Below the pieces are notes generated by a model. The model saw only the letters and a list, made by a program, of their open reading frames with translations, was not told the DNA's origin and did no database searches. Shown here piece after piece: positions 51,490 to 63,504 of a stretch of DNA of 64,000 bases. Both the position numbers and the translations under genes were made by a program. Every line of letters starts with the position of its first letter. Positions within the stretch are counted from its first letter, which is position 1. This DNA comes from Natranaerovirga hydrolytica (GTDB lineage Bacteria > Bacillota > Clostridia > Lachnospirales > DSM-24629). Where the stretch lies: NCBI RefSeq assembly GCF_004339095.1, contig NZ_SMGQ01000018.1, forward strand, positions 1 to 64,000, given 5' to 3'.

Positions 51490-54400
51490 TTAACGCAAAG
51501 TTAGCAATCGGTCTAGTATTACAAACATCTCACCATAAGTAAGATGATCATCGGGTCTAATTTGATTAGGATTACTGATGAAATTTTGTTCTATTGCTAG
51601 TGCTAGGTTATTAATATAACGTTCATTAACATCGTTACTTTCATTTATTAATTCAATTGTATTGTTTGAAGGATTAAATGTTCGTCCTTGAAAGAACGAA
51701 AATGTTGACAGTGTCATATCAAATGTTTCTTCTCTACTAATATTATGATTAAATCCATTTTCATCCTTTAAAATTCTAGAGTATCTTAAGTTTTGTATTT
51801 GTTCATTGGTTAAAGAATCATTAACATTAATAGAATTATTGTCTTCTATTAAACCATACAATATATTTAAGTACTCTTCTTTTGATACATTTTCATTTAA
51901 GTCTGTTGGAATATTATTTATGCTCACTTGCGATAAAACATTTTCTCTAGACGGCACAGCCCAATGTCTAGTTTGCTCAGACTCTACTTCTGGCGCTAGA
52001 TTTAGATAACTATGGTACAATCCTAGATCATTGGTTACTAAGTCAAGTTCTCCTCTATAGTTATCATATGTTACTTGTTCTTGTTGCCAATTTAACTGAT
52101 TTTGTTGCCAGCGCACTACCTCTACAGGATTATTGTACACATTGTATCGGTTGTATGTTTTGAAGCTTAACGTTAATGGTATATCTACTGTTTGAATGTC
52201 TCGTATTTCTTGTGGTGTTTCTATTTGCATAGATATTTCTTGTGGAATTAAAACGGGTGTTGCATTAGACAACTGTCCTCGTGAAATTGAAGTTGCATCC
52301 TCTTTAACATTAATCCTAACAGTAGCTTGACTTCCTTGCTGATTACCAATATTGTACATCTGACTATTAATACTATTGATCGGTAAGTTTATTTTTGTTG
52401 CATTGGCATCAATATATAAATCGATATCATTTTCATTAAATGCTGACCATAACCTATAAGGTATCTCTATCTTTCTATTGATAATGGGTTTATTTTCATA
52501 TTCACTAATATCAATATCGTATACATAGGCATTATCTTTAATAAGGCTATCAATTAACCTTTCAACAATAAAGTGATCAAAATTTCCATCTGCATCATAC
52601 CCATCGTATCTGAACCTATAAAGCAATTCTTTTTTATCTGGATTGTATATGGTTTCAAAATACTCTGAAGGTAAAACAATGACACTATCTGCAGGATCAC
52701 CATCATATTCGCCTGAACTTGGTATGGTTAATAGTGAAACCGTTGGCGAATAGTCATCTGATTCCCTGGTTAGTATTTGATTGTTATCTCCTTCTAATAT
52801 GACTCTTGTTTTTAACCTAAAATAATATCTCCTATTAGGAATGAGCTCATTTACTTTAATTAAATTTCGTTCTAACTTTTCTACATTAGCTGGTAATATA
52901 TCGTCATTACCTTCTGTCAACTCAACATATTGAGGATCCACAAATCTTGGATTATCCGCTATTTCTACAATATATACAAAAGATTTTCTTACATTTGCAT
53001 CTACGTAATCCTCTGGATTATCTTCTGGATCTAATAACCATTCTAATGTTAAAAAATCCTCACCTCTATTTTCTTCATAACCAAAAGGTCTTAACTTATC
53101 TAATGAAGCCAAACCAATACCTCTTGGGGGTAATGGTTTATTAATATCTTCTGTTGTAACAATTAATGGATTACTCCAAGCTGATATACTATTGGTTTCA
53201 GATTGAATGGCTCTAATCCAAAAATAATACTCTGTATTTGGAAAAAGATCTCCAACCTTTTGTAAATAATCGGATCCGTTTGATGGATACAATGGATCAT
53301 CTTCATCTGGCAACTCTATTGGTAGAACTTCTGAGTTACCGATGTCTTCGTATTCTGAGTATCTTATTTCATATTCTAAGTCCGTATTGTATCTCCATTT
53401 TATTGTTGCAGATATATCTGTAACATTATCCAATCTTAAAAGAGGTACTGTTGGATCAGGATGTATATCTTGCTCTTCTGGCTCTGTTATAACGATTATA
53501 GGCGTTGGATAATGAGCCAGTAATTCACCTCCATTTAGATCTACTCTATAAGGATAGAGTAACAATAAATATTGTGTATTGGCATTTAGTCCTGTTTCTG
53601 TGTAATCTAATAAATCTTCATCTCGATTGGGATTTATTTCTCTCCATTCTACAGGATCAATATCATCTCTATCTCTTTCTAATAACTCAATGATATAATC
53701 ATTTAAATCATACTCATTATCTATATTCTGTCGATTATTAATTGCATTTTTCACTTCACTATAGGGTATTCTATGAAATTTATAATTAACATCTGATACA
53801 CCAAATGGATCTTCTCCAAGATTGATTTCTCTTATAAAATAATCTTGATCATTAATTAATGGCAACAGCCTATCTCTAATGGTGCTTTCTTGCATATCAT
53901 ATATAGGCAAATGTGTGTATCCCTCTTCTTCTTCAAAAGAAATATCCCCATTTGAATTAATCCAAACCTCTGTGTGCCACTCATCTTCTCCGTTATTCAT
54001 AAAAAACACTTCAAACCAATTTTCTTTCCATTCAAAAGTCACTGTGGTTTGTGTTGTTTCTTCATCTCTAACTTTTAAAGGGGGTTTTACTATACTTGGC
54101 GGAAAATAAATATTACCTTCATAATCAAAATATATTGCTACTATATTAGGTTCTGAATAAACATCTCGGCTTCCCCAATCTTTTAAGGCTTCAACTTTTA
54201 TATAATATAACTGATTAGGTACAATGTCTTGTAATCCTTGCTCATCAGAATCAAAATATTGGGTCAATACTTCCCGATAACCTAAAATCTCATTTGCATC
54301 GTCCCGTATAATATTGTTTTCATTAATTTGATCATATCTTTTTCTATCTACTACTCTTATTGCCGAAGACAAATCTTCTATGTTTTTAGCAACATATATA

Positions 54401-55836
54401 TTGTAATATACATCTCTATCAACGATTACATCTCCGTAAGTGTCTGACTCCTCATTAATATCTCTTCTTCTAAAGGGCGTGAAAACAAATTGCAAACTGT
54501 TATTATCTTGATTATAAGTAAAGATATCTTCTGAATTCAATAATTGATTTCTATTGCCACTAAATTCATCTCCAGGCAATAAATATTCTTCTTCTATTTT
54601 TTCTCTTAACGTATTTCCTGTTCCATAGTCATTAACCAGTTGATCCATAATATTTCTAGACAATGGTTTTGGTACTTGTGGCTGAGTTGGTCTAATCATT
54701 AGTTCAGCTGGAACATATGGCACTCTATCTGACCGTGCGATAATAGGGTCAAGTCCAGTCCCACCATAAGTTACTTCTATTTGATATTCTACTTCCCTAT
54801 TTGGCTTAGGCACTTGATAATATTCTACATTAGCTGCATCTCCATCAAATATAGCAACATTTCTACTTTGTCCTCCAGAGTATTCAATGATTCTAGCTTC
54901 AATTAAGCTGTACTCATTCTCTTCTTGACCAACTTTGAAATTATCAGGTATGCTCCAATCTAATCTTACATAATTACCAACTTCACTGACTCTTAAATCA
55001 ATATTTGTAGACGTTGTAAATATATACGGATAATTTCTGTTTCTTTGTATAAGCTCTCCACCTAAATAATCTTGCATCGGTTCAACAATAATTGAGTAAA
55101 TTTGACCTGGATAAATATTCTGATCAATTGTGTATCTTAATCTATTTCTTCTAGCATTTTCATCGTAAAATTCCTCCACTGAATCAGATGTGCTGATCAA
55201 GTTATTTATTTCACCTTGTGCATTATTCAGCAAAGTTTCCTTTGCTTCATTAGAATAATCGCCAACTGCATATACAATTCTATAATCCAAATCTGCAATA
55301 CCAACATCATCCCATATGACTGTTATGGCATCATCTGATGGATCTAATTCTACGTTTAAATCTGTTATGGCATATGCACTTGCTCGTGGTTCAGTTAAAG
55401 GCGCCACTTCTCTAATCATTTCACCATTGACTTCACGCCTTCTATAATACCTTGTTTGTACTGAGAATTCATACAAAGATCCTGTTTCTAAGTTCATTTC
55501 ATCGTGAATGTCTAATGAATCTACACTGGCATCTGCATCAATTCTTAAAGTTCTTTGTTCATTTAAAGTAATGTTGTCAACAATAATTTCATAAAAAGGA
55601 CTTTCGTACTCTAAATTCGTATCATAATTCCAATTGTTCATATCATTCCAACTAATTCCAATCCTAGGCCTTAGTATAGGTGTATTATTAACATAATTTT
55701 GACCAAGCGCATAATAAACTTCATCCACACTTACTGATGAAATGGGTGGTGTGCTTACTATTGCATTTATATTGATTGGGTTAATCACTGTTAACACACT
55801 GATTATTACTAGCAAATAACTGATTATTTTCTTCAT
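51490..55836 (-). CDS. Giant secreted fibronectin-III-like protein (1448 aa)
   Basis: Signal peptide (about 1-25), then about seven Fn3-like modules, recognisable by their core strands (AITVIWDDVGIADLDYRIVY, VRLDWSIPDN, TVTFEWKENW, ATIKWRYNTDLEYEIRYSE, LTLEWLLDPED). The last 180 residues carry degenerate SLH-like repeats (NVSKEEYLNILYGLIEDNN, HNISREETFDMTL, DDHLTYGEMFVILDRLL). It is strongly acidic. Predicted cell-surface structural or adhesive protein; no enzyme motif was seen. It starts 19 nt after the next large gene ends. Confidence 0.8.
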   Translation of the reverse strand: MKKIISYLLVIISVLTVINPININAIVSTPPISSVSVDEVYYALGQNYVNNTPILRPRIGISWNDMNNWNYDTNLEYESPFYEIIVDNITLNEQRTLRIDADASVDSLDIHDEMNLETGSLYEFSVQTRYYRRREVNGEMIREVAPLTEPRASAYAITDLNVELDPSDDAITVIWDDVGIADLDYRIVYAVGDYSNEAKETLLNNAQGEINNLISTSDSVEEFYDENARRNRLRYTIDQNIYPGQIYSIIVEPMQDYLGGELIQRNRNYPYIFTTSTNIDLRVSEVGNYVRLDWSIPDNFKVGQEENEYSLIEARIIEYSGGQSRNVAIFDGDAANVEYYQVPKPNREVEYQIEVTYGGTGLDPIIARSDRVPYVPAELMIRPTQPQVPKPLSRNIMDQLVNDYGTGNTLREKIEEEYLLPGDEFSGNRNQLLNSEDIFTYNQDNNSLQFVFTPFRRRDINEESDTYGDVIVDRDVYYNIYVAKNIEDLSSAIRVVDRKRYDQINENNIIRDDANEILGYREVLTQYFDSDEQGLQDIVPNQLYYIKVEALKDWGSRDVYSEPNIVAIYFDYEGNIYFPPSIVKPPLKVRDEETTQTTVTFEWKENWFEVFFMNNGEDEWHTEVWINSNGDISFEEEEGYTHLPIYDMQESTIRDRLLPLINDQDYFIREINLGEDPFGVSDVNYKFHRIPYSEVKNAINNRQNIDNEYDLNDYIIELLERDRDDIDPVEWREINPNRDEDLLDYTETGLNANTQYLLLLYPYRVDLNGGELLAHYPTPIIVITEPEEQDIHPDPTVPLLRLDNVTDISATIKWRYNTDLEYEIRYSEYEDIGNSEVLPIELPDEDDPLYPSNGSDYLQKVGDLFPNTEYYFWIRAIQSETNSISAWSNPLIVTTEDINKPLPPRGIGLASLDKLRPFGYEENRGEDFLTLEWLLDPEDNPEDYVDANVRKSFVYIVEIADNPRFVDPQYVELTEGNDDILPANVEKLERNLIKVNELIPNRRYYFRLKTRVILEGDNNQILTRESDDYSPTVSLLTIPSSGEYDGDPADSVIVLPSEYFETIYNPDKKELLYRFRYDGYDADGNFDHFIVERLIDSLIKDNAYVYDIDISEYENKPIINRKIEIPYRLWSAFNENDIDLYIDANATKINLPINSINSQMYNIGNQQGSQATVRINVKEDATSISRGQLSNATPVLIPQEISMQIETPQEIRDIQTVDIPLTLSFKTYNRYNVYNNPVEVVRWQQNQLNWQQEQVTYDNYRGELDLVTNDLGLYHSYLNLAPEVESEQTRHWAVPSRENVLSQVSINNIPTDLNENVSKEEYLNILYGLIEDNNSINVNDSLTNEQIQNLRYSRILKDENGFNHNISREETFDMTLSTFSFFQGRTFNPSNNTIELINESNDVNERYINNLALAIEQNFISNPNQIRPDDHLTYGEMFVILDRLLTLR

Positions 55837-55855
55837 ATAAGCGCCTCCCTTCTTA

Positions 55856-58800
55856 TTACTGTAATTGAGCTAAAAAGTTAATTAAATCTTTTATACTCAT
55901 CCATTCGTTCGGTTGCAAGTTATTGTTTCTATCTAAAGGTATAATATTTAAATGGGCACCTGCTAAGATTTTTCTTCTTAAGGCCTCATCTATTGCTTCT
56001 ATATCATTTACTTTATTAAAATTATTGATAGAAACACTATTTAGATTAACATTTTTTTTGATTTCATAAGCACTTAGCAAAATATCGTAGGCTTCTGCTC
56101 TAGACATGGGTCGATTTAAATCTAATCGATTAACGCGTATACCCATATTATTTAAATAATCAACGGCATTAGTGCCTGAACCTGACCCCATAATTTTTGC
56201 TATAGATTCTACTATTTGTTGCTTTGTGGCATTTCTATTTGGATTTCTAAGTTCATCACTTGAAAAAACATTGTTTAAGTTAAACGTATTTATTATTTTT
56301 GCTTCTTGCTGTGTATAATTGTTTAAATCAATACCAGAATCTACTAATATATAGCTTCCTGTTTGATTGGCATTAACAAAATGTCTTCCTAAACTTTGGG
56401 TAACATTAAGATGATTCCAACCTGTAGAGCTTCTATGAAAACCACTTATTGATTGATTAGAACTTTCTATTATCCAAGAAATTTGAATCGGTCTATTTAT
56501 ATTTGATACGTTTACATTTTTTTCCTTGGTGTTTCTTTCAAAAATCCTATGGGTTCTTCTCTGATGATCTCTTTTAACATTTTCTAGTACTTCATTTACA
56601 ATAATATTTAATCTTTCATCATTGATTCCTGATTCTAATTCTTTTTCTAATTTATCAATCAGTTGAACTTCATGATTAGACGCAATTCTATCTAATTCTT
56701 GTAATATTCTAGTTTCCATTTCTTCTTCAATTAAATAACTTGGAATCAATCGAATTTGAATATCCATTAAATCACTAATGGGTACTAGATTATTAATTCT
56801 TCCATTAAACTCACCTTTTCTTATTCTTATATGAACATAATAGTCTTTAAACTCTGATTCGTATTGATTAATATCATCCCTTATATTGGTTATTTCTTTT
56901 GAAATCCTTTCACCAATGGTATTGGCTCTAATATTCAACTCTGTTTCTAAGGTTTTAATTAACATATTGGTATTTCTTGTATTAAAGGTTTCTATCATTT
57001 CTCCAGGCAAATAATAATCTAGGCTTTTTTTATCTTTAGTTAATAAATTGTATTGACCCGATAAGTTACTACCTATAATTTTTTCTTTTCTATATTTTAC
57101 TGAAAGATTATTATCCTCTTCTTCAAGGATCCAATACTCTTGATCTTTTAACTTTTCTACTTCTCTTAAATAATACTCTATATATTGATCAAACTTTTCG
57201 TCTCTATCATAGTCTGATTGATCAAAATCCGTTCGGGTTTCTACTCTTTCAGAAAATCCAGATCTTGGATAAGTGGCCTCTTCTTCATCTGGCAAGTCAT
57301 CCAGTTCCCTTGTTTTGTCTACGATTCTTACCCTTATACTATAAGACCTTCCAGACCTTAAATCAGAGACTCTATAAAACACACGTGTATAGCCATCTGG
57401 CGCTTCCTCATTTTTTGCTATAAAAGTTGATTCATATTCATCTGTATAATCAGAGTCCTCTTCACCTTTTACAAAAACCTCAATATCATATAAATCTGTG
57501 TTGACATCTTCATATGGTATTGGCACGTCAAATCGAATAACCGTTTCTGTTTTTGCATCATAATTATATGGCGAAGGCCTTGGTACAATCAAATTAATAG
57601 GTGGTGATATTGGCCTTGTTGTTATGGTATCCATAATCCAATTGGAAGATAATGACGTATCACCTTTTAAATTTGTTGTCCTAACATGATAATAAAACAC
57701 CGTATTGGCTTGTAAGTCTGGATCCGTTATAGCTATACGATTACCATCTACTTCCACTTCTTGGTCACTCTCTTCAAAGCGATTATTGTTCAGATTATAT
57801 TCTTCTAAAATATAATGACCATCTTCGTCTACAAACACTCTAAAAATACTTTTTAACTCATTTAAATCTTCTAATTCTGGGATAATATCATCTTCCAAAT
57901 CTAAGGTTTTTTGTCTTAAGGCATCTGGTAGACTTCGATCTCTTAAAACAACAATTTCAAAACCTTGATCGCCTTGTTCAAAATTAAGTTCTCTAGGATA
58001 TTCCCATTCTACTAATGCAACAGTCTCCGTTTCGTCAATAAAAGAGACCTCTAATTCTTCTGGCGCTAAAGGAAGAATTAAGTCATCGCCAGGGTCTTCT
58101 GGTTCTATTGGCGTGATAATGGTTAATGTTTCTGAACTGCTTCCATTAAGTGTTTCAACTTCTTCTAACTCTTCATCTATAATATTCAATTTAGGTCTAA
58201 CTTTAAAATAATACCTATGATTTGAATCTAAATTTTCTACAGTAAAACTTAGATCATCCCTTATATTAGCTGGCATATGAATTTCTGATGATAAAACATC
58301 ACCCTTTCTTAATGCTTCTATCTGTTCTTCCGTAAGATTTATAATTGCGTTGTTACCAATGGATTCATTATTGTTATCACCAAATTTAATCACATTATCT
58401 TCTTTTAATACCTTGTCTTCTTCTGAAGACAAAAACCATTCATAAGTCACTGTATCAATTGTTAAGTTTAATGGCGAAACCATATACTGCTCATAATCTT
58501 CTATATCAATACTATTCCAAGAAATTTCTACATCCCTATTGAATATACTCGTATCATAAGCTAATCCTGTTGGTATTGGGATAGAATACCGAATACTGTC
58601 TAAGGATATACTTGCTGGTACGGAGATATCACTTAATCCAGATACGTCATCAGATATATATACCGCTCGCATTCTAAAAAAGTATACATCTGGGAATTCA
58701 AAACCAAACGCTTGGCCATCTTCTATTAAATACTCTCCATTAAATTCGTCAATGTCTTCTTTTATATCTCGAACCTCTGACCATCCATCTTCATCTTTTA

Positions 58801-60640
58801 ACACAATATTCCTTATGGCAAAACTTCTATTTTGTGAGCTGTAACCCTTAGAAAACTCGTTATTGTCATAGGGTTGCCCTACTTCTTTTCCTGTATCAAC
58901 TTCAACTAATACAATATCTCCATCGTCATTTTTTTTAGCCTCGAAAACTTTTAGGACTTTGTAAGGGTCATCTTCTGTGCCTGATGGGTATTTATTAACC
59001 AATAGCTCATAATATATTTTTCCATTAATACTTTCATCTAGCATATTATCTAATAATGGATTAGCTGAAGTATTTAATGGTGACTCCCAAATCAAATCAA
59101 ATTGTATGGCACTTGGGTCATCATCATCTAGAGAAGGAACCACAACAAGGTTATCAATTTCTTTAATTCTTGGTGTTGGAGGCGGAACATTATCGTCTTG
59201 AGTTGGTATATATTTTATGATTTGAGAGCTTATTGGTCTTGATGCAAAACGAACGCCTACTCTATAATACTCTTGATTACTACCTTCTAAATAAGGTACA
59301 GGTATGTGAATATTGGCATCACTTTGACTGGTGTCATGATAATGTCTAACCCAAACATTATCATTTTCATTACCACTCAAACCTGACTTACTGTGGTATA
59401 TGACATACTCTAATTCCACTTGATCACTACTTGAATACGGCTTTATTTCCAAGTAAGCATCTTCCATGCTTGCTCTTCTAACTTCATACTCTAAGTAAGT
59501 ATAACCATATCCACCTACAGGTGAATAGGAAGCGAATTCATAATCTGAATTAGATAAATGTAAGTCAACCGCATATATACTGCTTGATTCTAGTCTATTC
59601 CACTGGATATAATCATCAGGGCTTTGTAAATCTGCTTTATCTTTTACTATTTGTATAATGTATTCATTATTTGTGTCATCGTACTTAAATTCCGCATCAT
59701 TATTTACATCTGTATCTAATCCTGAGTTCGGTGCATTGATAATGCTTCCATTGCTAGCACTTAAATTTATAGTAAAATCTGTGTAAGCTGAACTGCCTAT
59801 ATCATTTAATTCTATTATAGCTTCTACATTTTCCAATTCGTCTGCCGTTTTAAATGTTTGATCCGCATGGTCATATACTTTGGGTTGTCTAAATCGAATC
59901 TCTAAACCTGGTCTTCCACCTGGCATTTCATCTCCTGGCAAATCAACATTGGTCTTATTATCACCATTCTCAACAATATGCGTTGGGTTAACCACAAACC
60001 CTTCTAAACTTCTAAGTACATTCATTTCACTCTCATTTCCTGAAGGTGCTTCCAAGTGAAAAGGTGTAATATGTCCTCTTTGTAATCCTTGTGTATAGAA
60101 GTAAAATTTTCCTGTTTGAAAATTCCATCTTAACTTTACATCTATGTTGTTAATGCGAAATGCTACCCCTGGATATTGAGTCGTTGTGCTTCTTGGAATA
60201 TAAAATTCTATTGTCCCATCGTTCTCCACATCTTTGTTAACGCTTTTCCATTCTGGCGTTAATGCCTCATAATCCATTTCTAAATAAGAGCGATTCATTT
60301 CATCTTCCGTTATAGATTCAAAGTCCGTACCATTATGTTCAAGTACATCATAATTAACGGTTACCCCTTCTGGTGTATGTACAAAGGTTACTTCATTTTT
60401 AATATCATCGTTCAAATAATATTCTAATGTGTATGTACCATTTTGATCAAAATCCCACTCTAAAAATACTTCCTCATTTCCTGATACATTGGTTACCACA
60501 TTAAGCATGTCATCGATTGTATCATTTCTACGCCACCTAAAACCTAAATCATCTGCGGCACTTATATTAACATCTGCAATAGACATTGCAAAGGTACTCA
60601 CAATAAAAAAAGCCAACACAAGTATTATTCTTTTCCTCAT
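55856..60640 (-). CDS. Giant secreted fibronectin-III-like protein (1594 aa)
   Basis: Signal peptide (about 1-28), an N-terminal all-beta region, at least five Fn3-like modules (IQFDLIWESPLN, VEISWNSIDIEDYEQYMV, VALVEWEYPRELN, TVIRFDVPIPYEDVNTDLYD), a helical segment (about 1150-1400, KLEKELESGIND) and a C-terminal degenerate SLH part (MSRAEAYDILLSAYEI, PNEWMSIKDLINFLAQL). First gene of the surface-protein group; GGAGG lies 6 nt before the ATG. It is a paralogue in architecture of the 1448-residue protein downstream. Confidence 0.8.
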   Translation of the reverse strand: MRKRIILVLAFFIVSTFAMSIADVNISAADDLGFRWRRNDTIDDMLNVVTNVSGNEEVFLEWDFDQNGTYTLEYYLNDDIKNEVTFVHTPEGVTVNYDVLEHNGTDFESITEDEMNRSYLEMDYEALTPEWKSVNKDVENDGTIEFYIPRSTTTQYPGVAFRINNIDVKLRWNFQTGKFYFYTQGLQRGHITPFHLEAPSGNESEMNVLRSLEGFVVNPTHIVENGDNKTNVDLPGDEMPGGRPGLEIRFRQPKVYDHADQTFKTADELENVEAIIELNDIGSSAYTDFTINLSASNGSIINAPNSGLDTDVNNDAEFKYDDTNNEYIIQIVKDKADLQSPDDYIQWNRLESSSIYAVDLHLSNSDYEFASYSPVGGYGYTYLEYEVRRASMEDAYLEIKPYSSSDQVELEYVIYHSKSGLSGNENDNVWVRHYHDTSQSDANIHIPVPYLEGSNQEYYRVGVRFASRPISSQIIKYIPTQDDNVPPPTPRIKEIDNLVVVPSLDDDDPSAIQFDLIWESPLNTSANPLLDNMLDESINGKIYYELLVNKYPSGTEDDPYKVLKVFEAKKNDDGDIVLVEVDTGKEVGQPYDNNEFSKGYSSQNRSFAIRNIVLKDEDGWSEVRDIKEDIDEFNGEYLIEDGQAFGFEFPDVYFFRMRAVYISDDVSGLSDISVPASISLDSIRYSIPIPTGLAYDTSIFNRDVEISWNSIDIEDYEQYMVSPLNLTIDTVTYEWFLSSEEDKVLKEDNVIKFGDNNNESIGNNAIINLTEEQIEALRKGDVLSSEIHMPANIRDDLSFTVENLDSNHRYYFKVRPKLNIIDEELEEVETLNGSSSETLTIITPIEPEDPGDDLILPLAPEELEVSFIDETETVALVEWEYPRELNFEQGDQGFEIVVLRDRSLPDALRQKTLDLEDDIIPELEDLNELKSIFRVFVDEDGHYILEEYNLNNNRFEESDQEVEVDGNRIAITDPDLQANTVFYYHVRTTNLKGDTSLSSNWIMDTITTRPISPPINLIVPRPSPYNYDAKTETVIRFDVPIPYEDVNTDLYDIEVFVKGEEDSDYTDEYESTFIAKNEEAPDGYTRVFYRVSDLRSGRSYSIRVRIVDKTRELDDLPDEEEATYPRSGFSERVETRTDFDQSDYDRDEKFDQYIEYYLREVEKLKDQEYWILEEEDNNLSVKYRKEKIIGSNLSGQYNLLTKDKKSLDYYLPGEMIETFNTRNTNMLIKTLETELNIRANTIGERISKEITNIRDDINQYESEFKDYYVHIRIRKGEFNGRINNLVPISDLMDIQIRLIPSYLIEEEMETRILQELDRIASNHEVQLIDKLEKELESGINDERLNIIVNEVLENVKRDHQRRTHRIFERNTKEKNVNVSNINRPIQISWIIESSNQSISGFHRSSTGWNHLNVTQSLGRHFVNANQTGSYILVDSGIDLNNYTQQEAKIINTFNLNNVFSSDELRNPNRNATKQQIVESIAKIMGSGSGTNAVDYLNNMGIRVNRLDLNRPMSRAEAYDILLSAYEIKKNVNLNSVSINNFNKVNDIEAIDEALRRKILAGAHLNIIPLDRNNNLQPNEWMSIKDLINFLAQLQ

Positions 60641-60785
60641 ACTTTACCTCCTCAATTCCCTGGTTATATTTTATGTACAACTTGGTAAAACTGTTATTAT
60701 ATGTATTTATATTATACACTATATATATCGACATTTTAATTACTTTTTTGAGCTTTGTAATAAAGTTGTAATCTAAATTATTGTA
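60641..60785 (-). promoter_or_regulatory. Promoter region of surface-protein genes
   Basis: Minus strand GTGTATAATAT contains a TATAAT -10 at about 60711-60716, without a clear -35; AATGTCGATA upstream of it is one base off a Spo0A box. It lies behind the atp terminator, so the surface genes seem independently transcribed. Confidence 0.4.
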
Positions 60786-60825
60786 TTAAAAATGGATGCC
60801 AAATATTTCATTTAGACATCCATCT
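60786..60825 (-). terminator. Terminator of the atp operon
   Basis: Minus strand ATGGATG / CATCCAT with further AAAT / ATTT pairs, followed by TTTTTAATA, right after the atpC stop. Confidence 0.8.
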
Positions 60826-60828
60826 TTA

Positions 60829-61236
60829 TTATTTATGTTTTTGTGCCACTTCTATTCGAACGAGGGAACGTTTTAAAGATGCTTCTGCTCTTAACATATC
60901 CACTTCACTCTTGTGTTCGATCTTTTCTTTGGCTCTTTCTTTTGCTTTCATCGCTCTTTCTACATCTATTTCTTCTGGCCATTCTGCTGCATCTGCCAAA
61001 ATTGTCACTTCATTTTCTTTTATCTCTGCAAAACCACCGTGAAGCGCTGCTCTTTTTTCGTCTTCACCTGTTTTTATTTTAACAACACCACTTTTAACTG
61101 TGGTTGTTAATGGTATGTGTCCTTTTAAAACACCTATGTCTCCTTCAGTTGTTGTAAAAGTCACCCTATTGATTTCTTCCTCACAAAACACTCTTTCCGG
61201 TGTAATGATTTGTAGTTTAAATAATGCGTCAGCCAT
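60829..61236 (-). CDS. atpC: F1F0 ATP synthase epsilon subunit
   Basis: 135 residues: an N-terminal beta-sandwich (FKLQIITPERVFCEEEINRVTFTTTEGDIGVLKGHIPLTT) and a C-terminal helical hairpin (ERAKEKIEHKSEVDMLRAEASLKRSLVRIEVA). Central stalk subunit that regulates F1. Last gene of the atp operon, 8 nt after atpD. Confidence 0.96.
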   Translation of the reverse strand: MADALFKLQIITPERVFCEEEINRVTFTTTEGDIGVLKGHIPLTTTVKSGVVKIKTGEDEKRAALHGGFAEIKENEVTILADAAEWPEEIDVERAMKAKERAKEKIEHKSEVDMLRAEASLKRSLVRIEVAQKHK

Positions 61237-61244
61237 TTAATCAC

Positions 61245-62633
<1,389 letters not shown>

Positions 62634-62648
62634 TCATTTTTCACTCCT

Positions 62649-63500
62649 TTATTTAAGTGCTTCTGCTCCACCTACAATTTCTGATATCTCTTGAGTAATA
62701 GACGCTTGTCTAGCTCTATTATATTCCAGTGATAAATCATCTATTATTTCTTTTGCATTGTTCGTAGCTGAGTCCATTGCAGTCATTCTTGCACCGTGCT
62801 CACTTGCTACAGATTTCATTAACCCACCATATATAAGACTATATATGTATCTAGGGATCATAATATCCAACACATCTTCTTCTGATGGTTCATAATTCAT
62901 TAAAGCACTTTTTTTATTATCTTCATCGTTATTTTTTTCAATTGGTAATAATTTTATCATTTTTGCTTCTTGGCTAATTGTTGAAATAAAATCAGTATAA
63001 ATCAAATATATTTCGCTGATTTCTTTATTCAGATAATCCTCTAAAACTTTTTTTCCAATTTCAACGGCTTCATTATATTCCGGTCCTTCAATAACATGAT
63101 TGTATTCTTGTACAATGTTATATTCTCTTCTTCTCAAACCATCAGTGGCTTTTTTACCTACTGGATAAACCCATTTGTTCTCTTTTTTTTCTGCATCATT
63201 AAGAATCAACTTAAGAACATTCGAATTGTATCCACCTGCTAACCCTCTGTTAGATGAAATAACAATGTAGCCTTTTTTCTCAGAGTCATTCCCTTCAATA
63301 TATTGATGCTTGATATCTCCCGTTTGAGATAAAATGGAAGTAACGGTTTCATACATTTTATTGAAGTATTTTTCTGTTTCTTCCGCTTTTGTTTTAGCCT
63401 TTTGTAATTTTGCAGTGGCTACTAATTTCATTGCTTTCGTTATTTGTTGGGTACTCTGTATACTGGTTTTTCTTCGTTTAATATCTCTTATGGATGCCAT
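62649..63500 (-). CDS. atpG: F1F0 ATP synthase gamma subunit
   Basis: 283-residue rotor subunit with the N-terminal helix SIRDIKRRKTSIQSTQQITKAMKLVATAKLQKAK, the middle ISSNRGLAGGYNSNVLK and the C-terminal helix GARMTAMDSATNNAKEIIDDLSLEYNRARQASITQEISEIVGGA. It lies between atpA and atpD as usual. Confidence 0.97.
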   Translation of the reverse strand: MASIRDIKRRKTSIQSTQQITKAMKLVATAKLQKAKTKAEETEKYFNKMYETVTSILSQTGDIKHQYIEGNDSEKKGYIVISSNRGLAGGYNSNVLKLILNDAEKKENKWVYPVGKKATDGLRRREYNIVQEYNHVIEGPEYNEAVEIGKKVLEDYLNKEISEIYLIYTDFISTISQEAKMIKLLPIEKNNDEDNKKSALMNYEPSEEDVLDIMIPRYIYSLIYGGLMKSVASEHGARMTAMDSATNNAKEIIDDLSLEYNRARQASITQEISEIVGGAEALK

Positions 63501-63504
63501 AGCA

